Assembly: GCF_003149185.1 (NCBI RefSeq)
Contig: NZ_QGDO01000002.1
Location: forward strand, 1-64,000
Direction of reading: 5' to 3'
Source of the DNA: Sediminitomix flava
GTDB lineage: Bacteria; Bacteroidota; Bacteroidia; Cytophagales; Flammeovirgaceae
DNA length: 64,000 nucleotides
A program made the translations under genes and the position numbers. Under the pieces are notes generated by a model, which was not told the DNA's origin, did not search any database, and saw only the letters and a list, made by a program, of their open reading frames with translations. Shown here one piece after another: positions 16,345 to 25,385 of this stretch (position 1 is the first letter of the stretch; each line of letters begins with the position of its first letter).

Positions 16345-18978
16345 ATGTTCCGACTATTTTTTATATCTATACGCAGAATAACTAGCTTAAAAACTATAAT
16401 TCTATTCGCTTTTTCTACACTTACTTTTCACTTGACAAGTGCTCAAATGGCCCACGCTCCCATTGACCTTAAAACGCCAAACATAAGGACACTTGAACTA
16501 CTTTCATTTCTTGAAATAAATCGGCTAAGGCAGAATGAAAATCTACCAAATTTAGATTGGGATGATGTACTCTACAGAGCAGCCAAAGATCATGCGACAT
16601 ACTTGCTAACAAAAACTAAACTTAGCCACAATCAGCATTCGAAAGAAAAGAGAAACCCCGTCACTCGTGTACGCTTGCATGGTGGAGTTGATTTTTCAAA
16701 AGTTTCAGAAAATGTCATCGATCTCAGTCTAGGCATCCGATTTCAAGAAAATGGACTCATCAAAAATACGATCACATACGCCTCAACCAGTCAAGCTTTA
16801 ACCAAACTTTTTACTAAATCGAAATCAACTAGAAGAAATACCTTTTCCGATCACTATAATTATTCAGCAACGGCAGTCGCATATGATTCTTCTAGCCAAA
16901 GACTTGTTGCTGTACAAGTTTTCGGATTTAGCAATACACCTCTAAGTATCCCGAAACTCGAAGATATCTCTACTAAAATTCCAAATCTTGGAAAACCACA
17001 ATTACCTTACGGTCTAAAGAAATACCAATATAAAAAGAGAGAGCTTGAAGCAGTCAAAGACTTTTCTAAGCTAAAATTAGAAAAAGGGTACTTGACAGGA
17101 AGCTTCAAAAGCGCTAAAAAAATCTTTAAAGGTAAAAAGAGCGGTATAGTGATGGAGTTTATTCCTCTAAGTCAGTATGATGTAAATTCAAAAACTTATA
17201 CTGACATACCGAACCGAAGAAATGGTTTATTTGAATTGAATGGAAAATTAAATGAGCCTATTTATCGACATAAATTATTAAAATACAGCAGACTCGTAAA
17301 TGACGATTATTTCATTTATACTAGGTTTCTAAAAATTAAGAAACGTCCACAAACTTTCATTTTCCCTCTGCCTACAAATTCGAGTCAGTATGAATACAAC
17401 ATTATTCTGCTTAAGAAGAAAAAAATAACGACTTTAAGAAGTTACATCTCTGTCCCTTGGTCGTATTTTGACACTCCTTTCCCCGATTTAAAAGTTACTA
17501 ATCACTTCTATACACTTGACTCGCTACCCAAATACAGGGTTCTAACTTCTTTCGACACCCTAAATTTTAGGGCTTATTACAAAACTGGTGAAGTTGAAGT
17601 CCATCCTGATACGGTAAAACAACTGCTAAATAAATTCAAAAACTTAGATGGAAGGATAAAGCGTGTCAAAGCTACCTCCTATGCGAGTATTGAAGGTGAC
17701 AGAATAGCGAATAACCAATTAGCACTCAAAAGGAAGGAATACTTCATTCAATACATTCAGCCTTGGATTGATCAAAAGTCTGTAAAATCTATACTCAAGT
17801 ATAAAGAACAATGGAAGTTGTTTCATCAACAAATTCAAGACAGTCCATTGGAACATTTGGGTAAAATGAAAATGGATGAAGTTCGGGCTTATGTAAATAC
17901 AAATAAAGAAGACCCTTATATCGCGAATCTACTGAATCAGCAACGATATACAGATTTTGAATTGATTTGGGAGCAAGAATATAAAGAATTTATCCATAGA
18001 CCTAGTCCTGAGTCTGTATTCGATTCATTACTACACGTAATAAAGACCGCTGCTAAGCCTACAAAAAATCTATTTTCTGCATTAGAAAAAGCTCAATTGG
18101 CTTACTATAAAGAATTATATCAAAACAAATCCTATCCTCAAACCCTTCTCGAAGTTCCTTTCTTTGAGAAGCATCCTGAATTTAGATATCATGAATTGGT
18201 ATTTCAATTCACCCATTACAAAAACATAAATGAAGAACAATTCTTTAGAAGGCTACACACAATCGGCACTTCAGACAATTTCCCTAGTCGGTTGAAGTCT
18301 GATCTGATTTATAACAACTTGGTCATCATTTTCAGTCAGTATCAACAGGATAAACTGAGAGATTTACTTGAAGATCCTTATTGCCCTCAAATGGTCAATA
18401 GAGATTACTTTTTCAAGCAGTACAAAAAGATTAATTGCAAAAGAAATAACTGGGTTGATAATGATTTTCTAACCCTAAAAGCCATTCAAAAACTCGTTTC
18501 TTTCGATCGAAGTATTAATGGGAATAAGCATACTGATGACCTTTGGCGATACTTTTATTTGAACCTGATTAAATACTATAATTTTCAGATTCCTCCCAAC
18601 TCCAAAATCAATGGGCTTACGGATGACTTTAAAAGATATTTCCATCCTGATGATTCGAAATTAAGTGATCAAGAAAGACTTAAATACGCTCTATTCTATT
18701 GTGCTATTGATAAATTTAAGACCGCTAAAAAATTAATTGAACCAATAGCAACACGAGCTGAACCACATGTAAAAGGCCTACAATTATATGTCTGTTTAAA
18801 ATTCGATGAGTTTGACTCAGAACATGATTTTGCCAATTATCTCATTGAACAATTCCCTTATTTGGGTGAGCAAGAATGGTGTAATTTATGGAAAAATCCA
18901 GAGTACTTGAATTTCATCCTTTTGGAAGATCTTAAACTAAAAAACTTTTACAATTGTAATTGTAGCCAAAGTCTCTAA
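16345..18978 (+). CDS. CAP/SCP domain protein with an OmpA-like segment
   Basis: 877 residues with a signal peptide ending LTSAQ (about 34). A CAP/SCP-PR1 domain spans about 50-195: LLSFLEINRLRQ, LDWDDVLYRAAKDHATYL, LSHNQ, and VSENV, with the pair of His expected at the CAP active cleft. A middle region of about 200 residues is unrecognised. At about 405-475 a segment resembles the OmpA peptidoglycan-binding fold of Bacteroidota: ATSYASIEGDRIANNQLALKRKEYF, compare the family pattern Y-(A/S)-S-x-E-G ... N-x-x-L-x-x-x-R. The C-terminal 400 residues are helical and unrecognised. ATG 16345 is chosen over GTG 16342. It is probably periplasmic or cell-wall associated and has its own terminator. Confidence 0.75.
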   Translation: MFRLFFISIRRITSLKTIILFAFSTLTFHLTSAQMAHAPIDLKTPNIRTLELLSFLEINRLRQNENLPNLDWDDVLYRAAKDHATYLLTKTKLSHNQHSKEKRNPVTRVRLHGGVDFSKVSENVIDLSLGIRFQENGLIKNTITYASTSQALTKLFTKSKSTRRNTFSDHYNYSATAVAYDSSSQRLVAVQVFGFSNTPLSIPKLEDISTKIPNLGKPQLPYGLKKYQYKKRELEAVKDFSKLKLEKGYLTGSFKSAKKIFKGKKSGIVMEFIPLSQYDVNSKTYTDIPNRRNGLFELNGKLNEPIYRHKLLKYSRLVNDDYFIYTRFLKIKKRPQTFIFPLPTNSSQYEYNIILLKKKKITTLRSYISVPWSYFDTPFPDLKVTNHFYTLDSLPKYRVLTSFDTLNFRAYYKTGEVEVHPDTVKQLLNKFKNLDGRIKRVKATSYASIEGDRIANNQLALKRKEYFIQYIQPWIDQKSVKSILKYKEQWKLFHQQIQDSPLEHLGKMKMDEVRAYVNTNKEDPYIANLLNQQRYTDFELIWEQEYKEFIHRPSPESVFDSLLHVIKTAAKPTKNLFSALEKAQLAYYKELYQNKSYPQTLLEVPFFEKHPEFRYHELVFQFTHYKNINEEQFFRRLHTIGTSDNFPSRLKSDLIYNNLVIIFSQYQQDKLRDLLEDPYCPQMVNRDYFFKQYKKINCKRNNWVDNDFLTLKAIQKLVSFDRSINGNKHTDDLWRYFYLNLIKYYNFQIPPNSKINGLTDDFKRYFHPDDSKLSDQERLKYALFYCAIDKFKTAKKLIEPIATRAEPHVKGLQLYVCLKFDEFDSEHDFANYLIEQFPYLGEQEWCNLWKNPEYLNFILLEDLKLKNFYNCNCSQSL

Positions 18979-18989
18979 TAAGGGAATTA

Positions 18990-19025
18990 AAAAAGACTTC
19001 AACTCATAAGAATTGAAGTCTTTTT
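18990..19025. terminator. Bidirectional terminator between CAP and SDR genes
   Basis: A perfect 13-bp stem AAAAAGACTTCAA (18990-19002) / TTGAAGTCTTTTT (19013-19025). Confidence 0.9.
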
Positions 19026-19029
19026 ATAG

Positions 19030-19776
19030 CTAAAATCTGCTATTTACAAGCTTAAAAACTAATCCAGACATAAACTTACTCGCAAATCTTACTTGCTTTG
19101 TTTGTCCTGGTTTAATCTCTTCTTTCCCTCTTTCCAAATCTTTAAAAAACAGCTTTCCTAATTTTTCGGGAGACATTCTTACTCCACCTTCCATATGGTC
19201 TACCAAATCGGTTTCTATCATAGGAGGCATTAATTCTATTACTCTAAGTTTCGTCTTTCGCATCTGCCACCTTAAAGATTGTGTCCAGGCATGAAGCGCT
19301 GCTTTTGTAGCGGAGTAAACAGGAGTGGATGCTAGCGGTAAAAAAGCAAGAGCCGAAGAAACATTGACAATTACGGGCTCAGTCTTCTCCATAAGTTGCG
19401 GTAAAAAATGATGTGTCATACGAATAGGGCCACTCATATTGATATCTACCTCAGACAAATGCTGATCTATCGAAATTACATTTTCGTAGTTGGTGTAATC
19501 AATAGGCTGCATTTTCCCTGCATTATTGATCAGTACATCTATCCCTCCAAACTCTGTTTTAAGGTTCTCTACCAAAGTAAGAATATCATTTTCTTTACTG
19601 ACATCACATTGACGAATTACAACTTCTGGATAGTCTTTTTGTACTGCCTCCAAAGGAGCTAAACGTCTGCCACAGATAATGACTTTGTTATTTCGTTTTA
19701 AGAAGCCTTTAGTGAGTTCTAGTCCAATGCCTGTTCCACCACCAGTAATGAGTATAGTTTTGTTAAAGATCTTCAT
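19030..19776 (-). CDS. Short-chain dehydrogenase/reductase (DltE-like SDR)
   Basis: 248 residues, a normal classical SDR length. TGGGTGIG (11-18) is the cofactor loop, NNAG is at 84-87, Ser140/141 lie in NVSSA, and the catalytic Y154-x-x-x-K158 is in PVYSATKAA. The overall pattern, with a long LRWQMRKTKLRVIELMPPMIETDL substrate lobe, is closest to the DltE/YbbO-like group of NADP-dependent reductases. The substrate is not evident. It is a single gene, convergent with the CAP gene, starting about 80 bp downstream of the regulator gene on the same strand. Confidence 0.9.
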   Translation of the reverse strand: MKIFNKTILITGGGTGIGLELTKGFLKRNNKVIICGRRLAPLEAVQKDYPEVVIRQCDVSKENDILTLVENLKTEFGGIDVLINNAGKMQPIDYTNYENVISIDQHLSEVDINMSGPIRMTHHFLPQLMEKTEPVIVNVSSALAFLPLASTPVYSATKAALHAWTQSLRWQMRKTKLRVIELMPPMIETDLVDHMEGGVRMSPEKLGKLFFKDLERGKEEIKPGQTKQVRFASKFMSGLVFKLVNSRF

Positions 19777-19854
19777 AGATTACAGATTCGTTGAAAAAAT
19801 TAAAATTTAAATTAATTATAATTCGTTAAAATCGTAACCTTTTTGACTTGTTTC

Positions 19855-21504
19855 TTAATCTATTCTCATCACATGATCTTCAAACTCATCACGGGTAACT
19901 TTTGCCTTATTACGAGCTTTGGTCCTATAGTTATAAATCGTTGTAACAGAATACCTTAAGAACTCCGCAATCTGCGAACTCTCTGTAATTCCCAATCGAA
20001 TTAGGGCAAAAATTCTCAATTCTGTATTCAATCGTTCATGAGGTTTCAGTACAATTTGCTCATCCTCCTTCAGAAGCTGATTGTAAGCCACTACAAAATT
20101 TGGATGCAGATCAAGGAAGGATTGATCGAAATCTGCATAGAAACTCTGAAGCTCTTTATCTACAATATCTTTAGATTTGAGCTGCTTCACCAGTTCTTCT
20201 TTTGAACTCTTAGCCGCCTTTCGAGAAAGGGACAGGCGGTAGTTATCAATTTTTCCGATATATGTTGAACATAACTTCAGGTACCTCGCGATATACTCTT
20301 CTTGGAGATTATTAGCAGCTTTTAGCTGTTGATTGGTTGCTGCCACCTTTTCATTACTAGCTAAAAGTTGTTCGTTTAGCAGATGCATTTGTTCGTGTTT
20401 TTCTGAAATCTCCTGATTTGCATCTTCTAACTTTCTCTTTTGTTTTCTGATATGCATAAATGCAAAAAGAAGTAAGAGCGATAACATTCCTCCTACCCAC
20501 GTAAAATAAAGAAGGTTCTGGCGTCTTCGTTCTCGCATATCTTCGTAGGCATGATCAATGACAGGTAAAATCTCTAAGACTTCATAGGTACGTAAACTTG
20601 TATTACTCGCAAGAGCGTCATCTAAGGCTATTCTGATATATTTGTATGCTTTTTCGATATTCCCTGCCTCAAAGAGTAGCAAGGCTAACTCTCGCAATGA
20701 AACATTTTCTTGAATAGCACAGATAATATCCGACTGAGCAGAAAGAGACAGATAATACATTTTTTTATCAATCTCTGACGCATTATTGAAGCAAGAAGAA
20801 AGTGCATATGCAGTAAAAGCATAAGCCCTATCTTCCATCGGAAGTTGTGAAATTGCCTTTTTCAGTATAGTTATGGCTTCTTCTTTCTCACCGTTTCTTA
20901 ACTTCTTTTCTGCATTTACAACCCTGTATACATTGTCATTTTTATCAAGATGTAAGAGTAGAGAATCTTGATAACGATTACTCTTTTGCATAAACTCTTC
21001 TTTTCGGGTAAGATTGCTACGATGCGCAGACATACTTCCATACAAAGAAGAATAAACCATATAATAGAATGCTCGCTGATCTTGCGCTAAATGCTCTTTC
21101 CGGATACCTTCTAAAGTTTCCAAAGACTCAATATACATTCCTTGCAATCGGTAGGTCTGAACCAATTGCAACTTTGCATCAACTAGTATTTTAGTACTAT
21201 GCAGTTTTTCTGCTTCCGCAAATGCATTTTCAGCATAAAAAAGTGCCGAATCTGCATTGAAAGGAAGATAGACTTCACTTATATATCGAAATTTCTTGAA
21301 ACGCTCAGAAGTACTCTTCTCACTATTGGCTTGTTTTTTAAGCTCCTTAAGCTGCCCTTTTTTCTGTTGGATATAATCTTCTCTCCGATCTAACCTTTCA
21401 TCCAAATCTTCAAGTGCTTTCTCTAAAGATACATCTTGCCCATAGCTAGGGTAAATAGTATAGAAACACCCTAAAAAGAATACGATTAGCCATCTATTTT
21501 TCAT
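19855..21504 (-). CDS. DUF6377-type membrane regulator with TPR region and C-terminal helix-turn-helix
   Basis: 549 residues with a signal peptide ending SYGQ. Periplasmic TPR-like helices cover about 55-310, one transmembrane helix is at about 328-348, a coiled coil at about 350-405, and a cytoplasmic DUF6377-like domain ends in a LuxR-like helix-turn-helix (about 500-535: RIFALIRLGITESSQIAEFL and YSVTTIYNYRTKARNKAK). Proteins of this layout in Bacteroidota are membrane-spanning transcription regulators, often tied to SusC/SusD loci. No susCD pair adjoins it here; the nearest lies about 5 kb away. It starts 17 bp after the helicase gene, so the two are likely cotranscribed. Confidence 0.8.
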   Translation of the reverse strand: MKNRWLIVFFLGCFYTIYPSYGQDVSLEKALEDLDERLDRREDYIQQKKGQLKELKKQANSEKSTSERFKKFRYISEVYLPFNADSALFYAENAFAEAEKLHSTKILVDAKLQLVQTYRLQGMYIESLETLEGIRKEHLAQDQRAFYYMVYSSLYGSMSAHRSNLTRKEEFMQKSNRYQDSLLLHLDKNDNVYRVVNAEKKLRNGEKEEAITILKKAISQLPMEDRAYAFTAYALSSCFNNASEIDKKMYYLSLSAQSDIICAIQENVSLRELALLLFEAGNIEKAYKYIRIALDDALASNTSLRTYEVLEILPVIDHAYEDMRERRRQNLLYFTWVGGMLSLLLLFAFMHIRKQKRKLEDANQEISEKHEQMHLLNEQLLASNEKVAATNQQLKAANNLQEEYIARYLKLCSTYIGKIDNYRLSLSRKAAKSSKEELVKQLKSKDIVDKELQSFYADFDQSFLDLHPNFVVAYNQLLKEDEQIVLKPHERLNTELRIFALIRLGITESSQIAEFLRYSVTTIYNYRTKARNKAKVTRDEFEDHVMRID

Positions 21505-21521
21505 GCTCCTTTACCTCCCTA

Positions 21522-22841
21522 TTATTTCGCGATTTCAATCTTCAACTTCTGTTTTTTGACCTTTTCGTTTCTGATCAACTTCATCACTTTTTGAACCTTG
21601 TCTCTTTTCACTGCTGCATAAGATGAAAAGTCTTTTACTTCAATCAAGCCTACTTCATCTCTGCCCAATTTTCCTTTTTTAGAAAGCAGACCAACAATAT
21701 CAATTTTATTGATCTTGTGCTTCTTTCCACCTGAAAAATATAAGGTAGCCCACTCAGGATCATCTGGTAAAATAATCGCTTGGGGCATATCAATCCATGT
21801 AAGTTGCTGCTTTACATATTTTGGCATTTCTTCATCTTCAGAACAAACCAAATATGCTTTTCCTTCCGCATGCATACGAGCAGTACGTCCGTTTCTATGA
21901 ATGTATGCATCTTCAGTTTGAGGCAACTGATAATGCACAATATGTTTAATTTCTGGAATATCTAAACCTCTAGCAGCTAGGTCTGTCGTGAGCAAATACT
22001 GGATACTTCCGTTTCTGAATTTCAAGAGTGACCTTTCTCGAACATCTTGAGCTAATCCGCCATGAAAACTATCAAAATGAATCTCATTTTCTTCTAGGTG
22101 TTCTCCTATTCTATCAACCGCAGCTCTGTGATTACAGAAGATAATTGCTTGTTCATTGTTAAAAGTACCAATCAGACGAAGTAATGCATCTAGCTTGTCA
22201 TTCTTTTCTGCTTTAAGGGCATGAAGTGTAAGCCCTTTTGGTAGTGTATCACTTAGAAAATTTAGTGTCTGAGATTTGTATAAGTTCACAAAATCAGGAA
22301 TATCAACAGCCTTTGTAGCTGAGGTTAAAATTTTATAGACATCGCTTGGTACATCATATAAAATCTCTTCGATATCTTCCCAAAAACCAAATTCCAGCGA
22401 CTTATCAAATTCATCAAAGACTAAAACTTGAAGATGATCAAAAGATAAGCTTTCTCTTCTCAGAAGTTCTTTTAACCTTCCTGGAGTACCCACAAGCACT
22501 GCTGGTGGCTCAACCAAGCTTTTCAATTCAACATGAACGGAATGTCCTCCGTACACACTTAGGACCTTGAAACCTGTACTCATTTTACGGAATACTTGTT
22601 CAATTTGGAGTGCTAGTTCTCTTGAAGGAACCATCACCAAAGCTTGAATATCTTTTTCTTCTTTTTTCAATCGCTTCAGTAATGGCAAAAGAAACCCAAT
22701 GGTTTTTCCTGAGCCTGTTGGCGAAAGTAAAACCAAGTCTTCATCTCCATTCGTTGCCTTTAGCGTTGCTTCTTGCATTGCATTCAGTTCTTGAATTCCA
22801 AGAGCTTTTAAGGCTTGCTCCAAATTGTTTGAAATTTCCAT
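21522..22841 (-). CDS. DbpA-like DEAD-box RNA helicase
   Basis: 439 residues. Motif Q-like LNAMQ is at the N-terminus, Walker A SPTGSGKT at 40-47, motif Ib GTPGRL, motif II DEFD (143-146) in place of DEAD, motif III TSATK, then RNA-helicase motifs V and VI (TDLAARGLDIP and HRNGRTARM). The C-terminal 70 residues (KINKIDIVGLLSKKGKLGRDEVGLIEV...) match the DbpA RNA-binding domain that recognises hairpin 92 of 23S rRNA, so a role in 50S ribosome assembly is likely. The TACCTTTG element lies only 4 bp before the ATG, implying a very short or absent leader. Confidence 0.9.
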   Translation of the reverse strand: MEISNNLEQALKALGIQELNAMQEATLKATNGDEDLVLLSPTGSGKTIGFLLPLLKRLKKEEKDIQALVMVPSRELALQIEQVFRKMSTGFKVLSVYGGHSVHVELKSLVEPPAVLVGTPGRLKELLRRESLSFDHLQVLVFDEFDKSLEFGFWEDIEEILYDVPSDVYKILTSATKAVDIPDFVNLYKSQTLNFLSDTLPKGLTLHALKAEKNDKLDALLRLIGTFNNEQAIIFCNHRAAVDRIGEHLEENEIHFDSFHGGLAQDVRERSLLKFRNGSIQYLLTTDLAARGLDIPEIKHIVHYQLPQTEDAYIHRNGRTARMHAEGKAYLVCSEDEEMPKYVKQQLTWIDMPQAIILPDDPEWATLYFSGGKKHKINKIDIVGLLSKKGKLGRDEVGLIEVKDFSSYAAVKRDKVQKVMKLIRNEKVKKQKLKIEIAK

Positions 22842-22845
22842 ACTG

Positions 22846-22853
22846 CAAAGGTA
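22846..22853 (-). promoter_or_regulatory. -7 element TACCTTTG abutting the helicase start codon
   Basis: Read on the minus strand, TACCTTTG ends 4 nt before the ATG at 22841. If used, transcription would begin at or just inside the start codon. No good -33 TTG is seen at normal spacing. Confidence 0.4.
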
Positions 22854-23043
22854 ATAAGTTTAGGATTGAAAGATAATTGCTAAAAATCTTATTGGACTAT
22901 ATTAAGTACTCATAAATACAGATTAAAGAAAAAGTAAATAGAGAATCAAGCGATTAAGAACTTCTGAAAAAAGTTAATCGAGATTGAAAAAAATCTATTA
23001 CCTTAAAAGGATAAATAGCTTTACGCTCTAACTTTTTCTACTT

Positions 23044-24123
23044 ATGCGAGCTCAATACTTACTCTTAGTTTCACTCTATCTCCAACTCTCCTTTACATCT
23101 TTTTGTATTGGACAACAAACCTCTGCATTTAAATATGCGACACCTGAAAGCAAAGGTTTTTCAGCTGATAGACTAGATAGTTTAGCTAACTTTTTAGGAA
23201 AAGCAGGTTCCTCTTCTATGCTTATTTTAGTGGATGGAGCAGTCATTTTTGAATGGGGAAATACCAAAGAAAAACATCTTGTTCACTCTATTCGTAAAGC
23301 TTTACTGAATTCTTTGTACGGTATAAAGATAGAGGAAGGTATCATTGATACGACTCAAAACCTGCTGTCTTTAGGTATCGATGATATTCCAAATCCGTTG
23401 ACTGAAAATGAAAAGCAAGCTAGAATAGCTGATTTGCTCAAGTCACGATCTGGTGTTTACCATCATGCCGCCGCTGTATCAGAAGGGATGCTAAGAGGAA
23501 TGCCTCAAAGGGGAAGCTATCAAGCAAATGAAGTTTACTATTACAATAATTGGGATTTCAATGTGTTAGGTGCCATACTAGAGGAAAAAACGGGAGAAAG
23601 TATTTATAAGCTTTTTGAAAATCGAATTGCGAAACCACTAGGAATGCTTGACTTCAAAGGGGATTTCACCTCTGTAAATATGGATGATGATGAAGCTCAA
23701 ATCCCTCAAACTGATGGTTTTTATTCTTTCGAAAAAAGTAAGTCAAAATACCCTGCCTATCATTTTAGGTTATCAGCAAGAGATTTAGCCTTGTATGGTT
23801 TGCTCTACCTCAATAAAGGAAAATGGAAAGGTAAACAATTGATTTCTGAAGAATGGATTGAAAAAAGTACAACTCCCTACTCGCTTTATAACGAGAAATA
23901 CGGTTTAGCATACGGAATGCTTTGGAATGTACTCACTGAAACTGAAACACGAAAAAGTCGTTCTTTCTACCATACAGGTGTCGGAATTCATATGTTAGGA
24001 ATTTATCCAGCATCAAAACTTGTTTTAGTACACCGAGTTAATACTGAAACCGATTATCAATTTCATAAAGGAAATTTCTACGAAATGATTCGTTTGGTTT
24101 GGGCTGCCCAAACTGAGCAATAG
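23044..24123 (+). CDS. Serine hydrolase, beta-lactamase class C / esterase family
   Basis: 359 residues with a signal peptide ending CIGQQ (about 24). The catalytic S82-x-x-K85 sits in VHSIRKALL, the Tyr motif Y167-N-N169 in YYYNNWDF, and an HTG triad in place of KTG lies in FYHTGVG near residue 316. These are the three conserved motifs of class C-like serine hydrolases (beta-lactamases, D-amino peptidases, EstB esterases). The Bacteroidota members are usually esterases or peptidases rather than antibiotic resistance enzymes. It is exported to the periplasm or surface. It is followed after 16 bp by a GNAT gene in the same operon. Confidence 0.88.
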   Translation: MRAQYLLLVSLYLQLSFTSFCIGQQTSAFKYATPESKGFSADRLDSLANFLGKAGSSSMLILVDGAVIFEWGNTKEKHLVHSIRKALLNSLYGIKIEEGIIDTTQNLLSLGIDDIPNPLTENEKQARIADLLKSRSGVYHHAAAVSEGMLRGMPQRGSYQANEVYYYNNWDFNVLGAILEEKTGESIYKLFENRIAKPLGMLDFKGDFTSVNMDDDEAQIPQTDGFYSFEKSKSKYPAYHFRLSARDLALYGLLYLNKGKWKGKQLISEEWIEKSTTPYSLYNEKYGLAYGMLWNVLTETETRKSRSFYHTGVGIHMLGIYPASKLVLVHRVNTETDYQFHKGNFYEMIRLVWAAQTEQ

Positions 24124-24139
24124 TCTATTAATTTATTCT

Positions 24140-24694
24140 ATGGAGAAATCTTATTTATTTACTTCAGAACGTCTAGGGTTTAGAAATTGGCAAGTTGCTG
24201 ATATCCAAAAGATGGCATTTATCAATGAAGACCCTAGTGTGATGAAATACTTCCCTTGTACAACTAGTATTTTACAAACTGAGAACTTCATAGCTCGAAT
24301 GCAACGCCTATTTAAAGAAAAAGGCTACTGTTACTTTGCTGTCGACCGATTAGACAGTGGTGAATTCATTGGCTTTTTAGGGCTATGCTATCAAAATTTT
24401 GAAGCAGAATTCTCTCCTTTTGTAGATATTGGATGGAGACTAGCTCAAAACGCGTGGGATAAGGGTTATGCTACTGAAGGCGCCAAGAGATGCTTACAAT
24501 TCGCTTTTGAAGAGCTAAACATCCAAAGTGTTAAATCTACTGCTCCTTTAGCCAATGAAAGATCAATCCGAGTAATGAAGAAAATCGGAATGCATCCTGT
24601 TCAAACCTTCAAACATCCTAGACTCAAAAATGAGCCGGATTTAGAAGAATGTGTTTTGTACGAAATAGACAAGAATACATTTTTATCTGCATAA
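24140..24694 (+). CDS. GNAT N-acetyltransferase (RimJ/RimL type)
   Basis: 184 residues. It begins with the family hallmark TSERLGFRNW, then IGFLGLCYQN, and the acetyl-CoA loop region WDKGYATEGAKRCLQFAFEELN (Q/R-x-x-G-x-A equivalent: KGYATEG), ending with ERSIRVMKKIGMHPV. This is the RimJ/RimL-like branch that acetylates N-termini or small amines; the substrate is unknown. It is cotranscribed with the serine hydrolase upstream and ends at a strong terminator. Confidence 0.9.
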   Translation: MEKSYLFTSERLGFRNWQVADIQKMAFINEDPSVMKYFPCTTSILQTENFIARMQRLFKEKGYCYFAVDRLDSGEFIGFLGLCYQNFEAEFSPFVDIGWRLAQNAWDKGYATEGAKRCLQFAFEELNIQSVKSTAPLANERSIRVMKKIGMHPVQTFKHPRLKNEPDLEECVLYEIDKNTFLSA

Positions 24695-24696
24695 TG

Positions 24697-24731
24697 AAAA
24701 AGGACACTTTAAAATGAAAAGTGTCCTTTTT
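24697..24731. terminator. Bidirectional terminator after the GNAT gene
   Basis: A perfect 14-bp stem AAAAAGGACACTTT (24697-24710) / AAAGTGTCCTTTTT (24718-24731). Confidence 0.92.
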
Positions 24732-24733
24732 GT

Positions 24734-25084
24734 TTAGGCGTTAAAATAATACGTTTTTCCTGAATGCTCATATTTAAACTTGTAATACACGGACAAATCA
24801 CCATCGGAATAATCCTTTGTCTCTGAAGCTACTACTTCATCTAAATATTCCCATGTGCCACTTTCTGCTTTAATTGCATTGACCTTCACCAAATAAGAAT
24901 ATCTCAGTACTGAAATTCGCAATTTAATAAATGAGCTTCTTCCACTAGGATCTTGATGTATTGCAGAAACTTCTTTTTGATCTTCCTGCTGTAACTTTTC
25001 AGCTTTTACTAATTGAGCTTTGTTGAATGAAAATACACTCCCAACTGGAAATGAGAGCACAAAAGTTAATAATAAGTACTTCAA
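24734..25084 (-). CDS. Small secreted protein of unknown function
   Basis: 116 residues with a clear signal peptide (MKYLLLTFVLSFPVGSVFS). The mature part is about 95 residues with a predicted beta-rich C-terminus (DGDLSVYYKFKYEHSGKTYYFNA). No family is recognised. It shares the terminator at 24697-24731 with the convergent GNAT gene. The signal peptide and the fit to the terminator are the main support that it is a real gene. Confidence 0.7.
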   Translation of the reverse strand: MKYLLLTFVLSFPVGSVFSFNKAQLVKAEKLQQEDQKEVSAIHQDPSGRSSFIKLRISVLRYSYLVKVNAIKAESGTWEYLDEVVASETKDYSDGDLSVYYKFKYEHSGKTYYFNA

Positions 25085-25385
25085 ACCTCTCTGAAATAAT
25101 AATGAACAATAAGTATAGATAAGAATTTTTACTCCAATAAACCTTGTAAGGTTACTTAATAGGAGTTTACAAACTCTAATAAGCCGTAACAGCTACACTT
25201 TAATATGAAGACAAACTATTTTTACATTTAGTCGTAACAAATCATACTTTTTTTTTAAAAAAAGAGGATAAACGATAAAATGTACTTGTTTTGGACTAGG
25301 TTTTACTAAAATTTAATTGGATAAAGTACATCAGTCATAAAGCAATTAAAAAAAGGTGTTTTGTAAATGAACTAAAACCCTATTT
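25085..25385. other. Divergent intergenic region, nothing recognised
   Basis: 301 bp with long A and T runs, between the small secreted protein gene and the hydrolase gene. No ORF or canonical promoter was identified. Confidence 0.4.

Noticed and set aside
19855-21504. DUF6377-type regulator as the local regulator of the susCD cluster
   Set aside because: It is about 5 kb from the nearest sus gene, separated by unrelated units with terminators, and appears cotranscribed with a helicase. A trans role remains possible but unsupported.
23044-24123. Serine hydrolase as an antibiotic-resistance beta-lactamase
   Set aside because: It has the class C-type catalytic motifs, but HTG replaces KTG and the context (GNAT partner, no resistance genes) fits the broad esterase/peptidase group better.
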